Shown here: positions 14,748 through 23,661 of the stretch, in pieces
How positions within the stretch are numbered: position 1 is the first letter of the stretch
Layout of the letters: each line of letters starts with the position of its first letter
Assembly (NCBI GenBank): GCA_029865945.1
Contig: JARXAH010000005.1
Coordinates: 1 to 34,220, forward strand
Source of the DNA: Bacteriovoracaceae bacterium
GTDB taxonomy: Bacteria; Bdellovibrionota; Bacteriovoracia; Bacteriovoracales; Bacteriovoracaceae
DNA: 34,220 nt
Direction: 5' to 3'
The notes under the pieces: generated by a model
Databases searched by the model: none
The model's input: the letters and a program-made list of their open reading frames with translations, nothing else
Told to the model about the DNA's origin: nothing
Program-made: the position numbers and the translations under genes

Positions 14748-15515
14748 CTACAAAGAGAAAAGTGGTGCCAAAAAGGGGCCAACATCTCTTATTTTTTGAT
14801 TATAATCGCTACTCCTGGATAGCGGAATAGAAATGAAGTAAGAGCTAGGGCCTTTGGATAAATTAATTTGCGTTTCTTCTTGGAATTTAGCGTGAAAATA
14901 TTCTGAACTTTGTAGTATTTCCTCAGAAATTTGCGCCGCCATCAAGGATTGATTTAATATATTTACTATTTCCATTTCATTATAATTTTCTTTAATGATG
15001 AGATTGGTTTCTAGAGACTCTTGTTGGGATAAAAGAGTAGGCAATTGAACTTGAAGCATCGAAAATTTATTTTTATCCTCCATGGTTTCTTTCATCATCA
15101 TGAGATCTTGAAAAAGAGGCCCAGATAAAAACATTTTTGCAAAACTAGTCGGTGCTTGAATAATGGAGAGAAAATGTCCACTTGAGGGGCCATCAATAAT
15201 GACTGAAGTTTCCGGGTTTTTTTTATAGTCATAAATAATTTTGCCAAGCATCACGAGGTAGCTAAGCCCAGGCAGCATATTGATGAGGGATTTGAAAAAG
15301 GGCGTTTTATAAATCCACTGAGCAATCAAATTTGAGTGAAGCTTAAGGCCAATATATTCAATCGTCGATTTTTCATAATCAGGATGTGTTTCACTCGCAG
15401 GCCACAAGATTTTTTTAACTTTGAGATTTCTTGAGTGAAAGGCGAGTTCAAGAGCATCGGCCAAAAAACTTTTACCCACTCCACCCTTTCCGGAAATAAA
15501 ATAGATTTTTCCCAC
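14748..15515 (-). CDS. Short ArsA-like ATPase, partner of the 13645 gene (255 aa)
   Basis: The N-terminal Walker A, SGKGGVGKSF (residues 8-17), keeps the signature lysine K10, unlike its partner. IIDGPSSGHFLSI stands for the DTAPxGH switch. The protein lacks the ArsA DPA motif, having WPASETHPDYEK instead, and is shorter than ArsA. Both proteins have methionine- and phenylalanine-rich central segments (here FAKMFLSGPLFQDLMMMKE) that could form a hydrophobic groove, as in GET3, which binds membrane helices; that is inference. The start is GTG at 15515 with no good ribosome site, and it follows the outer-membrane protein gene by 13 bp. It is 23 bp upstream of the larger ATPase. Confidence 0.75.
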   Translation of the reverse strand: MGKIYFISGKGGVGKSFLADALELAFHSRNLKVKKILWPASETHPDYEKSTIEYIGLKLHSNLIAQWIYKTPFFKSLINMLPGLSYLVMLGKIIYDYKKNPETSVIIDGPSSGHFLSIIQAPTSFAKMFLSGPLFQDLMMMKETMEDKNKFSMLQVQLPTLLSQQESLETNLIIKENYNEMEIVNILNQSLMAAQISEEILQSSEYFHAKFQEETQINLSKGPSSYFISIPLSRSSDYNQKIRDVGPFLAPLFSL

Positions 15516-15528
15516 GAAGAATAGTTCG

Positions 15529-16242
15529 CTAAAAGTTATAGAACAAGGCCATCATGAGTTTGAAATAGGATCCAGCAAGACTTGGCTGAGAGTTTTGTTT
15601 CGACCTAAAGGGGTAGTGATAAATCCCTTGAAGACCAAAACTAAATTTTTTGTTCAAATTGAGCTCCATCCCCGCGCCAAGATGTACCCCTAAAACAATT
15701 TTATTTTCACTCTCAGTGAGCGCTCCATTAATGATACGAGTCGCCTTAGGACGATAGAAGCCCAATCCTCCTAGGAGGAAAGGAGAGAAATTATCAAAAT
15801 CAAAATATTTTGCTTTTATCCCTGTGGTAAGCGCCATCAACTCCATTTTCTCAAGATCTTCATTATCTTTTTGGGTTGAAGTGTGAAAGTTAGTGAGTAA
15901 GTCAAAAGAGTGAGAAGCTTTATAGCGATAAAATAAATCGGCCGTTAAATCGTCACTTCCGTGATGAGAGTAGTCGCCTAATAAAAATGTTTGTCCAATA
16001 CCAATTCCTATGCCGTGATTTGAGCTTAAACCTGAGCTAGACGACGAGTTGGATGAGGAATTATTTTTCTTAAAGACCTTCCCCACCTCTTCACCAGAAC
16101 TTTCATTTCCCGATTCTTCACTAGTATCAGGGGCCTTTGCGAAGTCATCACGGGAAAAAGCTGGGGGCGCCTTAAGAAGTAGGAGGGAAAGTGAACAACT
16201 AAAAAGTATCGAAAAAAAAGGAGATTGTGATTTTGTCTTCAT
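15529..16242 (-). CDS. Outer-membrane beta-barrel protein
   Basis: The 237-aa protein has a signal peptide (SPFFSILFSCSLSLLLLKAP, cleavage near AFS), a low-complexity Ser/Asn-rich linker (about residues 60-75), and then alternating amphipathic strands (IGIGIGQTFLLGDYSHH, ADLFYRYKASHSFDLLTNF, FSPFLLGGLGFYRP, VLGVHLGAGMELNL). It ends in an aromatic strand finishing with Phe (LMMALFYNF). This is typical of small 8-strand outer-membrane barrels of the OmpA/OmpW type. It is transcribed with the ArsA-like pair, gshA and the IorA-like gene, which may mean the cytoplasmic genes serve an envelope process. No ribosome site is obvious. Confidence 0.75.
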   Translation of the reverse strand: MKTKSQSPFFSILFSCSLSLLLLKAPPAFSRDDFAKAPDTSEESGNESSGEEVGKVFKKNNSSSNSSSSSGLSSNHGIGIGIGQTFLLGDYSHHGSDDLTADLFYRYKASHSFDLLTNFHTSTQKDNEDLEKMELMALTTGIKAKYFDFDNFSPFLLGGLGFYRPKATRIINGALTESENKIVLGVHLGAGMELNLNKKFSFGLQGIYHYPFRSKQNSQPSLAGSYFKLMMALFYNF

Positions 16243-16277
16243 GACAAAATCATAAGTGAAACGAAGGGTTCTTACAA

Positions 16278-16739
16278 TTATAAATTTGAAGGACTACTTT
16301 CCAATGGAGCATGGACACTGATGTTGTTATGAGGATTATTGTTGCTTAGCATGACATCCGATGGGGATTCTACCAATTGAGCTTCCTCAGCAGGTTTTAA
16401 TTTTGGAACGACAACCTCCGGCATTTTTTCTTCCATCTCGTGATGGCCAATACTGAGTGCTTTTTCCAAAGATTTCACATATCCAGTCACGCGACCAGTA
16501 GGGGAAACAATAATTCGTCTCAGTAATTCTGTATTTTCCGGGCCAACAAATTTTTTCTCTAAATCAAAAAGCATTTGCAGTTGCGTGTGATAGGTGATGT
16601 CGCGATTAGTATTATTTTCCAGAACCTTGACGTGATCACCTTGTCTAAACATTTCTGCAACGTCCTCTAACGTTACGTAGGTACTTTGAACCGTATCGTA
16701 GAGTTTTCGATTTAAATACCTTTTAATAATTCTTTTCAT
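16278..16739 (-). CDS. phaR: PhaR-type polyhydroxyalkanoate synthesis regulator
   Basis: The first 65 residues match the PhaR/PHB_acc N-terminal DNA-binding domain: IKRYLNRKLYDTVQSTYVTL followed by EDVAEMFRQGDHVKVLE and an RDITYHTQLQMLF stretch. The remainder is variable and rich in Pro, Glu and Asn. In proteobacteria PhaR represses phasin genes and binds PHA granules. Here no phaC or phasin gene is visible. The ATG at 16739 is preferred over the GTG at 16748 because GAGGAG lies 8 nt before it. The downstream gene is the outer-membrane protein after 35 bp, so the regulator may head the cluster or control it. It diverges from the TPR lipoprotein gene. Confidence 0.85.
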   Translation of the reverse strand: MKRIIKRYLNRKLYDTVQSTYVTLEDVAEMFRQGDHVKVLENNTNRDITYHTQLQMLFDLEKKFVGPENTELLRRIIVSPTGRVTGYVKSLEKALSIGHHEMEEKMPEVVVPKLKPAEEAQLVESPSDVMLSNNNPHNNISVHAPLESSPSNL

Positions 16740-16984
16740 CACACCCACTCCTCAACCAACGACAATAAATAAACTATAAATAAACTAAAAATAATCAATC
16801 CTTCTTCCGACGAGGCCGTTTTTAGCAGCGATTTGCGATCGGCGTCAACGGAATCCTAACGCGATGGAAAAAATTACCTAAAATGCTCACCTAATTTGAA
16901 AAAAATACAGCCATTCATTTATTTGCTCTCTCTTGCCGATAGAGCTGTGCTGAAACTTTTTAGAGAGTTCCAAGTAGGATTTAA

Positions 16985-19075
16985 ATGAAAAGAAGCTTGT
17001 CTGTTTTGCTCGGCCTTGTGCTCCAACTTCTACTCTTTGTCGGGTGTAGTTCATGGAAGAAAAAACCCCATTCCTCGACAGTGGAAATGCATGGGGAGGA
17101 TCAATCTTTAGTTTATAATGAATACGGTCTCATCCATGACATGAAAGAAGTGCCGCTCGATTCCTTCATGAAAAAATCTTTTCAGCTAGAACTTTATCAA
17201 CAATATCGAAATCAATGCTTGCAAGATAATTGCACACAAGATTCAGAGGCGAGGGCGAATCTTTCACGTTTCTTCTATGAAACGAAATTTTCTTCATCTG
17301 AGAAAAATTATATTATTCGCGATCTCTTCTATTTTGCCATTAAATATCAAGATGAAGTGGAATTAGTAGAAGCAACTGAAAAAGCTGACCACGCAGACTT
17401 AAAATTAGGTGATAAATCTAAGGAACTTCTAAGCATCATTTATGAATTCAAACCTGATGATGAAGAAATTCTCTATCAATACGCCTTTAGCACCATGAAG
17501 GCCGGAGATGGAAAAGAGGCCCTTCCCCTCATCCAAAAACTCTACACTCAAACAAAAGTTCAAAAGCAAAAAGTTAATTATGGCCTGATACTTGTCAATC
17601 TCTACGAGAGCGAAGAAATGTTCACCGAGGCAAAAAAAGTTTATGCCCAACTCAGAAAATCAGATACCAACAATCCAGAGCTATGTTATCGATGGGCGAA
17701 AAGTATTCAAAAAATTGAGGGTACGAACTCGGCCGTATCCAGTTTTCAGAGCTGCAAAAAATCTTATTCCGATAGCTTAGCGCAATACTACTTTACCCTC
17801 GGGCGCCTTCATTTAGAAGGAGATCAGGTGAGTAAAGCGAGAGATTCTTTTGATCAATCTTTTATTCATGATAAAAATTATGGGCCAGCCATTTTGGCGA
17901 AAGCGATCATTGCCGAGGAGCAAGGAAAAATTAAAGAGGCCATTAATTATAATGAAAAATATTTGCTTCTCAATCCTAGTGATTTTAAGACAGTCACCAA
18001 ACTTACCGATCTTTATGTTCTCAATAAAGAAAATGAAAAGGCGATCACGGTTTTGAGCAATGTGATGAGCAAAAATAAGTTAGATAGTAGCTTGGTTCGA
18101 AAATACGTTGTTCTATTGTTTGATCAAAAAAAATACAGAGAAGTCACCACATTTTTAAGTGACTATTTAGAGAAAAATAAAATAGTGGATTTAGATTTAA
18201 ATGATCAATATATGGCCATCATGTACTCTTCGTTTCAGTATTTAAACGAAAATAAGTTGGGAGTTAAGTATTTAAAAAAAATTAACCCGCAAGGAAACTT
18301 ATTTCAATTTTCGGTGCTCTCACAGCTCGAATATTACCGAGAGGCAGGGATAAAATTTAGATCAGAAAAAGATCAGAAAAATCTTGCTGATATCAGAGAA
18401 GACTTAGAGGTTTTGTATCAACAAACCAAGTTAAATAATAAAGAAGAGTATCAATTTTTTGGATCGCTTGCCCGATCTTTTAAGTTTGATTTTGAAAATA
18501 ATTTTGAACAGGCGATAAGTTTTCTCGCTCCTTGGCAAGACAATGAGCTTTTTGCTCCCCAATATATCTATTATGTTTCAGAACTTTATATGAAATTAAA
18601 AGATATCAAGGGAATGGAGAGTTATCTCAAAAAGCACTTGTCGAAAAATGAAAAAGATTATCAAGCATGGAATTTTTTGGGTTACACCCTCTTGGATCAA
18701 AACCGGCCAGATCTTGAAAATGCGGAAAAATATTTATCCAAGGCCTACTCTTTGGCGCCGCAAGATCCTTATGTCTTGGATTCCTATGCATGGCTTTTGT
18801 ACCATAAAAAAGATTACCTAAAGGCGATTAAATTTTTAAATATGGCCATCAAAAAGGCGCCCCATGAGTGGGAAATGGTCAAACATTTGGCCCATATTCA
18901 TCACGTCAATGGAGAAACTGAGTTGGCCAATAAAATTCTGTCTCAGTTTGCCCAAAGCGCAGCGGGACGGGCCATGAATAAAGAAGTTGAGGCGCTCATC
19001 AATAGTTGGGCAAGTATTCCACAAGACCAGCGATCACCAAGTAGTGATATTGATAGTGAGCGAGATTCAAGATAA
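16985..19075 (+). CDS. TPR-repeat lipoprotein
   Basis: The 696-aa protein has a lipoprotein signal peptide (KRSLSVLLGLVLQLLLFVGC, lipid-bearing Cys21), so it is anchored in a membrane facing the periplasm. The rest is almost wholly helical, with tetratricopeptide repeats. Clear ones are AQYYFTLGRLHLEGDQVSKA with the repeats after it (residues about 260-330), and WNFLGYTLLDQNRPD, VLDSYAWLLYHKKDYLKAI and EMVKHLAHIHHVNGETELA near the C-terminus. TPR lipoproteins act as scaffolds in envelope complexes; the partner is unknown. It is followed after 40 bp by another lipoprotein on the same strand, with which it may work. The start fits an upstream AGGAT. Confidence 0.85.
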   Translation: MKRSLSVLLGLVLQLLLFVGCSSWKKKPHSSTVEMHGEDQSLVYNEYGLIHDMKEVPLDSFMKKSFQLELYQQYRNQCLQDNCTQDSEARANLSRFFYETKFSSSEKNYIIRDLFYFAIKYQDEVELVEATEKADHADLKLGDKSKELLSIIYEFKPDDEEILYQYAFSTMKAGDGKEALPLIQKLYTQTKVQKQKVNYGLILVNLYESEEMFTEAKKVYAQLRKSDTNNPELCYRWAKSIQKIEGTNSAVSSFQSCKKSYSDSLAQYYFTLGRLHLEGDQVSKARDSFDQSFIHDKNYGPAILAKAIIAEEQGKIKEAINYNEKYLLLNPSDFKTVTKLTDLYVLNKENEKAITVLSNVMSKNKLDSSLVRKYVVLLFDQKKYREVTTFLSDYLEKNKIVDLDLNDQYMAIMYSSFQYLNENKLGVKYLKKINPQGNLFQFSVLSQLEYYREAGIKFRSEKDQKNLADIREDLEVLYQQTKLNNKEEYQFFGSLARSFKFDFENNFEQAISFLAPWQDNELFAPQYIYYVSELYMKLKDIKGMESYLKKHLSKNEKDYQAWNFLGYTLLDQNRPDLENAEKYLSKAYSLAPQDPYVLDSYAWLLYHKKDYLKAIKFLNMAIKKAPHEWEMVKHLAHIHHVNGETELANKILSQFAQSAAGRAMNKEVEALINSWASIPQDQRSPSSDIDSERDSR

Positions 19076-19091
19076 ATTTTGTGCAAGTCCA

Positions 19092-19111
19092 GCTCATCCT
19101 CTAGAATGAGC
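19092..19111 (+). promoter_or_regulatory. Hairpin immediately before the 19116 lipoprotein start
   Basis: GCTCAT (19092-19097) and ATGAGC (19106-19111) can pair, putting the only GAG ribosome-site candidate in the stem, 4 nt from the ATG. It may limit translation of the second gene of the pair. Confidence 0.3.
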
Positions 19112-19115
19112 AGTA

Positions 19116-19793
19116 ATGAAAAAAATATTCATCAATCTGCTATCAAAATTATTGATCATTTTTATTTTATCTAATTGTACTTCCAATAGACTTCAAAGAA
19201 ATGATCGCCCGATCAATTTAGAAAAATGGTTAGTGATGAATGCACCACCTCAGATATGTTTGGCGGGAGAAGGTAAGGGCCGCGCTGTTAGTCGTCAGGG
19301 TGAAAAAATCAAAAAACTTGCCTTCGATTATACCTCCCTTTGGAGATCTCCCGACATTTGGTTGCTGGCCATTGATATTTCCCTTCACGGGGAAGAAACT
19401 CTTTTTTTTACTAGAGATGAGAAGCAAATCAAGCTGAGTGGAACGCTAGAAAAATATTTTAATTCGAGTGAGAAGAATAGCAAAAATCCGTGGGGGAAAC
19501 TCCTTTTTGCTATTAAGGCATGGTCGGAAATTCCCCATTCGGAAAAGCAAAAAATTTATCCTTCACCCTGCAATGGAATGGTTGAATGCAAGTGGAAATG
19601 GCGCAGTTTAGATTTTGATTACTCTCAAAATTCCCTAACGATTGCTGCGAATGGGATCAGTTTGCTACTAAAAGATTGGTCTGACGAATTTAAAAAATTT
19701 GATTCTCAGTTTTGGGCCTCAAAGGATCAGAGTGCTACCGATTCTTCTTACTTGGAGTTGGAATTGCGCCCTGTAGAATGTTCAGAAAAGTAG
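19116..19793 (+). CDS. Lipoprotein of unknown function, 225 aa
   Basis: The signal peptide ends in the lipobox LSNC with lipid Cys21. The mature part begins polar (NRLQRND), then has KWLVMNAPPQICLAGEGKGR and several tryptophan-bearing strands (FDYTSLWRSPDIWLLAIDI, CKWKWRSLDFDYS). The strand-rich pattern and its place after a TPR lipoprotein recall LolB-like outer-membrane lipoproteins, but I cannot make that assignment firmly. It could equally be a Bdellovibrio-type orphan. Three cysteines lie in the mature part. Only a weak GAG precedes the ATG. Confidence 0.65.
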   Translation: MKKIFINLLSKLLIIFILSNCTSNRLQRNDRPINLEKWLVMNAPPQICLAGEGKGRAVSRQGEKIKKLAFDYTSLWRSPDIWLLAIDISLHGEETLFFTRDEKQIKLSGTLEKYFNSSEKNSKNPWGKLLFAIKAWSEIPHSEKQKIYPSPCNGMVECKWKWRSLDFDYSQNSLTIAANGISLLLKDWSDEFKKFDSQFWASKDQSATDSSYLELELRPVECSEK

Positions 19794-19911
19794 ATTTCTT
19801 ACAATTTTTAATATCTAATATTATTTGTTTCAATGCTTATTTAGGTAGCATATAAATGCAATGGGTTTTGACTTCAATCTGAATCTTTATGTTAAGTCTT
19901 AAGGAGATTTT

Positions 19912-21723
19912 ATGTCCCAAGTTAATGTTCTTTTTAATGCTCTTTCTCGAAAATCCGTATTGGCGTTGAGTTGGATTTGTGTACTTTCACTTTTTCTTTT
20001 TTCTTCTAGTTGCACGAAGAAAAATGAAGTGGGTGAGAATGTACTAAAAATTCGCGTTCCCATCGAATTTAAAGGTTTTGATCCTATCGAGGCGAATGAT
20101 CTCTATTCTTCTGATGAGATAGGAAGAGTTTATGAAGCTTTATTAGAGCAGCATTATCTTAAGCGACCTTTCGAGCTTAAGCCCAACCTGGCCGAAGCAA
20201 TGCCAGAAGTTTCTACTGATGGATTGACTTATACTTTTAAGTTAAAAAAAGGTGTGATGTTTCACGATGATAAATGTTTTCCGAATGGTGCCGGAAGAGA
20301 ATTAGTCGCAAAAGATGTAGAATATTCTTTGCGACGCTTAGCAGATCCTAAATTGCCGTCACTTGGTTTCTGGATCATTGATGGAAAAATTAAAGGTCTC
20401 AATGAATGGCGAGATAAATCAAAGTCCAAAGATAAGACAGATTATGACGAAGCGATTGAGGGTATTAAAGTCGTAGACTCTCATACGATTCAGTTTGTGC
20501 TCACGGGGCCTTTTCCTCAATTTCTTTATGCCCTCTCCATGCCATTTTCTGTTATCGTTGCGAGAGAAGCAGTTGAACATTATAAAGAAAATTTTATGAA
20601 TCATCCGGTTGGAACTGGGCCGTTCCTCACTGGTGAATACGTAAGGTCCAATAAACTCATCTACACTCGCAATCCTAAATACCGAGACGAATTTTATCCT
20701 TCAGAAGGCGAAGAGAGTGATAAGGCAAGTGGCCTACTTGCGGACGCAGGAAAAAAGCTGCCGATCGTTGATAAGATTGAAGTTTCCGTAATCGTGGAAG
20801 ATCAACCTGCTTGGTTAAATTTTCTTCGCGGAGAAATTGATTTTCTCCCCGTTCCCAAAGATGAATTCACTAATGTTGTCACCAGTGAGGGAGTCCTAAA
20901 TCCTAAATTAGCGGACAAAGGAATTCTTGGCCAAAAAGCTCAAGGCCTCGACGTCATTTATACGGCCTTCAATATGGAAGATCCTCTTTTTAAAAATAAT
21001 TTAAATCTAAGAATTGCCATGTCGATGGCGTACGACATTGCAAAAATGAATCATTTGTTTTGGAACAATTTATCGATTCCCGCACAATCGGTGGTTCCGC
21101 CAGGAGTTTCTGGTTATGATCCCAATTACAAAAATCCTTACCGTCAATATGACGTGGCCAAAGCAAAAGAATACTTAGCAAAAGCAGGTTATCCAGACGG
21201 AAAAGGTCTTCCTGAAATTGAATATTATATTTCTCACGGAACGAGTGGCCGACAAGAGGGAGAAGCGTTTCAAGGAATGATGAAAGCAATTAATGTTAAT
21301 ATAAAACTCAATGTCATTCCTTGGACTGAGCTACAAAATCTCGTTTCGAATAAGCGTGCCCAGATGTACACCATGTCTTGGGCGGCCGATTATCCTGAAG
21401 CAGAAAACTTCTTAAAGATTCTTTATGGGCCAAATAAAGCTCCGGGTTCTAATGGTGGAAACTTTGATGATCCCAATTTCAATAAGCAGTTCGAAATTGC
21501 TTCTGTTATGCAAGATACACCTGAACGTACCGCACTTTATGATAAAGCAAATAAATACGCGGGTGAACAATTGCCACTCATATTTCAATTTCACCGCGTG
21601 CGTTACATCGTACAACAGGGATGGATGAGAAATTATAAATTTTCGGAGTTCACGACTTTTAATTCCAAATATTACGGGATAGATGCGGCGAAGAAATCGG
21701 AATTATTACCAAAGTTAAAATAA
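19912..21723 (+). CDS. Peptide ABC importer, family 5 solute-binding lipoprotein
   Basis: This 603-aa protein captures a substrate, probably oligopeptides, outside the inner membrane and hands it to the permeases that follow. A lipoprotein-like signal peptide ends at SSSC (Cys34). The family-5 core begins LKIRVPIEFKGFDPIEANDL, continues with GLTYTFKLKKGVMFHDDK and NHPVGTGPFLTGEYV, and has MSMAYDIAKMNHLFW and YTMSWAADYPEAENFLKILY in the C-terminal lobe. The order and size match DppA/OppA-type proteins. AAGGAG just before the ATG gives a strong start. It heads a four-gene operon with all transporter parts. The exact ligand is unknown. Confidence 0.92.
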   Translation: MSQVNVLFNALSRKSVLALSWICVLSLFLFSSSCTKKNEVGENVLKIRVPIEFKGFDPIEANDLYSSDEIGRVYEALLEQHYLKRPFELKPNLAEAMPEVSTDGLTYTFKLKKGVMFHDDKCFPNGAGRELVAKDVEYSLRRLADPKLPSLGFWIIDGKIKGLNEWRDKSKSKDKTDYDEAIEGIKVVDSHTIQFVLTGPFPQFLYALSMPFSVIVAREAVEHYKENFMNHPVGTGPFLTGEYVRSNKLIYTRNPKYRDEFYPSEGEESDKASGLLADAGKKLPIVDKIEVSVIVEDQPAWLNFLRGEIDFLPVPKDEFTNVVTSEGVLNPKLADKGILGQKAQGLDVIYTAFNMEDPLFKNNLNLRIAMSMAYDIAKMNHLFWNNLSIPAQSVVPPGVSGYDPNYKNPYRQYDVAKAKEYLAKAGYPDGKGLPEIEYYISHGTSGRQEGEAFQGMMKAINVNIKLNVIPWTELQNLVSNKRAQMYTMSWAADYPEAENFLKILYGPNKAPGSNGGNFDDPNFNKQFEIASVMQDTPERTALYDKANKYAGEQLPLIFQFHRVRYIVQQGWMRNYKFSEFTTFNSKYYGIDAAKKSELLPKLK

Positions 21724-21766
21724 ACTTAATCACGAACTTTAGCGCAAAATTAAACAGGGTAGTGGC

Positions 21767-22702
21767 ATGATATTATATTCGTTTCGCAGACTTCTCTACC
21801 TCATCCCTTTGTTGTTGGGAGTTTGTTTGTTTATCTTTATCGTATTCAATGTCGTGGCCACTGACCCTGCGGTGATTATGCTTGGGAAAAATGCAACGGC
21901 GAAGCAGATCAACGAGGTGCGGGAACAAATGGGCCTTAATCGCCCGTGGATTGTGCAATATTTCGATGTCGTAAAATCTGCCTTCACTATGAACTTTGGA
22001 AGATCTTGGTACACGAAGCAAGATATTACCGAAATGATCATGCGAGGGGCCGGGCCTTCCCTAAGTGTTACTCTTCCTGCGTTTGTATTTTCCACCATTT
22101 TCTCATTGTTGGTTTCCCTAGTTGTCGCCTACTACCGAGGCGGAAAAATTGATTTGTTGGTGAGATCAATTTGCGTTGGACTCGTGAGTATCTCGAGTCT
22201 CGCTTATATCCTCTTGTTTCAATATTTACTCGCTTTTAAATGGGGACTTTTTGAAATTTCAGGTTATGAATTTGGGTTTCCGCATTTTCTTCCCTACATT
22301 ATTTTGCCTTGTATCATTTGGATTATTTTATCCTTGGGCCCCGACATTAGATATTTTAGAACGATTGTTCTCGATGAATTGTACCAAGATTATGTTCGAA
22401 CCGCGCGAGCAAAAGGTCTCTCCGAAATAAAGGTGATGATTAAACATGTCTTAAGAAATGCACTCATCCCAGTCATTACTTACGTGGTCATTCAAATTCC
22501 TTTTCTCATTTTAGGTGCACTTTTGTTGGAGAGTTTTTTTTCCATCCCTGGTTTGGGGGGAACAGTGTTAACGGCCGTTAATAATTCAGATTTTCCTGTG
22601 ATCAAAGCATTTACGATTTTGTCGGCGATTGCTTATATACTTTTTAATTTGATAACCGATCTACTTTATGCTGCCGTAGATCCACGTGTTAAGCTTGAGT
22701 AA
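21767..22702 (+). CDS. Peptide ABC transporter permease (DppB/OppB type)
   Basis: The 311-aa inner-membrane protein has the DppB architecture: an N-terminal helix (RRLLYLIPLLLGVCLFIFIVF), the periplasmic segment with EVREQMGLNRPWIVQY, then five more helices. The EAA loop that docks the ATPase is seen as YVRTARAKGLSEIKVMIKHV followed by LRNALIP, near residues 205-230. It forms the channel with the next gene. It lies 43 bp after the binding-protein gene. A modest AGGG lies upstream of the ATG. Confidence 0.92.
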   Translation: MILYSFRRLLYLIPLLLGVCLFIFIVFNVVATDPAVIMLGKNATAKQINEVREQMGLNRPWIVQYFDVVKSAFTMNFGRSWYTKQDITEMIMRGAGPSLSVTLPAFVFSTIFSLLVSLVVAYYRGGKIDLLVRSICVGLVSISSLAYILLFQYLLAFKWGLFEISGYEFGFPHFLPYIILPCIIWIILSLGPDIRYFRTIVLDELYQDYVRTARAKGLSEIKVMIKHVLRNALIPVITYVVIQIPFLILGALLLESFFSIPGLGGTVLTAVNNSDFPVIKAFTILSAIAYILFNLITDLLYAAVDPRVKLE

Positions 22703-22718
22703 GTTGAAGGAGTTATTC

Positions 22719-23660
22719 ATGTCGATTAATGCACCTGTGAATCCGCCGGCCAATCATCTCTCTAACCAGGCGCTCGCATCCTCAAATAAGGATGTTTCAA
22801 AAGTGGAGCGCAACCATTCGCTCTGGTCTCTTGCTTTTAAAAAATTAATTAAAGATAAAGTCGCACTCAGCTGTATTCTTGTGATATTTGGCTATGTTCT
22901 TGTTGCTATTCTATCAAAATTTGGAATTATTGGAGCTAATTGGGCCGAATCAGTGGCCGCTTCTTACGCACCACCTAGTGGAGATTTGTGGCTGGGTGCT
23001 GACATATTCGGTAGATCCGTTTTAGTTAAGACACTTATGGGAACGCGAGTCGCTGTTTCAGTGGGCCTCATCACGGTGATGGTTTCAGTTCCGCTGGGAA
23101 TTTTCTTTGGAGCGGTCTCAGGATATTTCGGTGGTTTCATTGATGAAATCATTACTTGGTTCTATACCACCCTCGCCTCAATCCCCAATATCATGTTGCT
23201 CATCTCTCTCACCTTCGTCTTAGGAAAAGGGATAACTTCGGTTTACATTGCTCTTGGTATTACTTCGTGGATTGGTTTGTGCCGTATGATACGCGGTGAA
23301 GTCATGAAACACAAAACGAGAGAGTATGTACAAGCAGCTACTGCGATTGGTGCCAGCAATTATCGAAAATTATTTATTCATATTCTTCCCAACGTTTTTC
23401 ATATTGTGATTATTGAATCCTCACTATTATTTCAAACGGCCGTAAAATCAGAAGTTATCTTATCTTTTTTAGGACTTGGTGTTCAGGATCTCCCTAGCTG
23501 GGGAAAAATGATCGATGAATCAAAAATGGAATTAGCAAGAGGGGTGTGGTGGCAATTGGCCGGCGCGACCATCGCGATGTTTTTTCTTTTGCTGTCGCTC
23601 AATTTATTGGGGGATGCTCTTCGTGATGCCCTCGATCCCAAATTAAAAGGTAAGGATTAA
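22719..23660 (+). CDS. Peptide ABC transporter permease (DppC/OppC type)
   Basis: This 313-aa permease pairs with the preceding one. A variable N-terminus is followed by the DppC pattern: helix VALSCILVIFGYVLVAILS, LGADIFGRSVLVKTLMGTRV, and the EAA loop YVQAATAIGASNYRKLFIHI with LPNVF after it; LSFLGLGVQDLPSWGKMI is typical of the family. I chose the ATG at 22719, with AAGGAG 6 nt upstream, over the GTG at 22686, which lies inside the previous gene. It ends 1 bp before the ATPase gene, indicating a tight operon. Confidence 0.92.
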   Translation: MSINAPVNPPANHLSNQALASSNKDVSKVERNHSLWSLAFKKLIKDKVALSCILVIFGYVLVAILSKFGIIGANWAESVAASYAPPSGDLWLGADIFGRSVLVKTLMGTRVAVSVGLITVMVSVPLGIFFGAVSGYFGGFIDEIITWFYTTLASIPNIMLLISLTFVLGKGITSVYIALGITSWIGLCRMIRGEVMKHKTREYVQAATAIGASNYRKLFIHILPNVFHIVIIESSLLFQTAVKSEVILSFLGLGVQDLPSWGKMIDESKMELARGVWWQLAGATIAMFFLLLSLNLLGDALRDALDPKLKGKD

Positions 23661-23661
23661 T

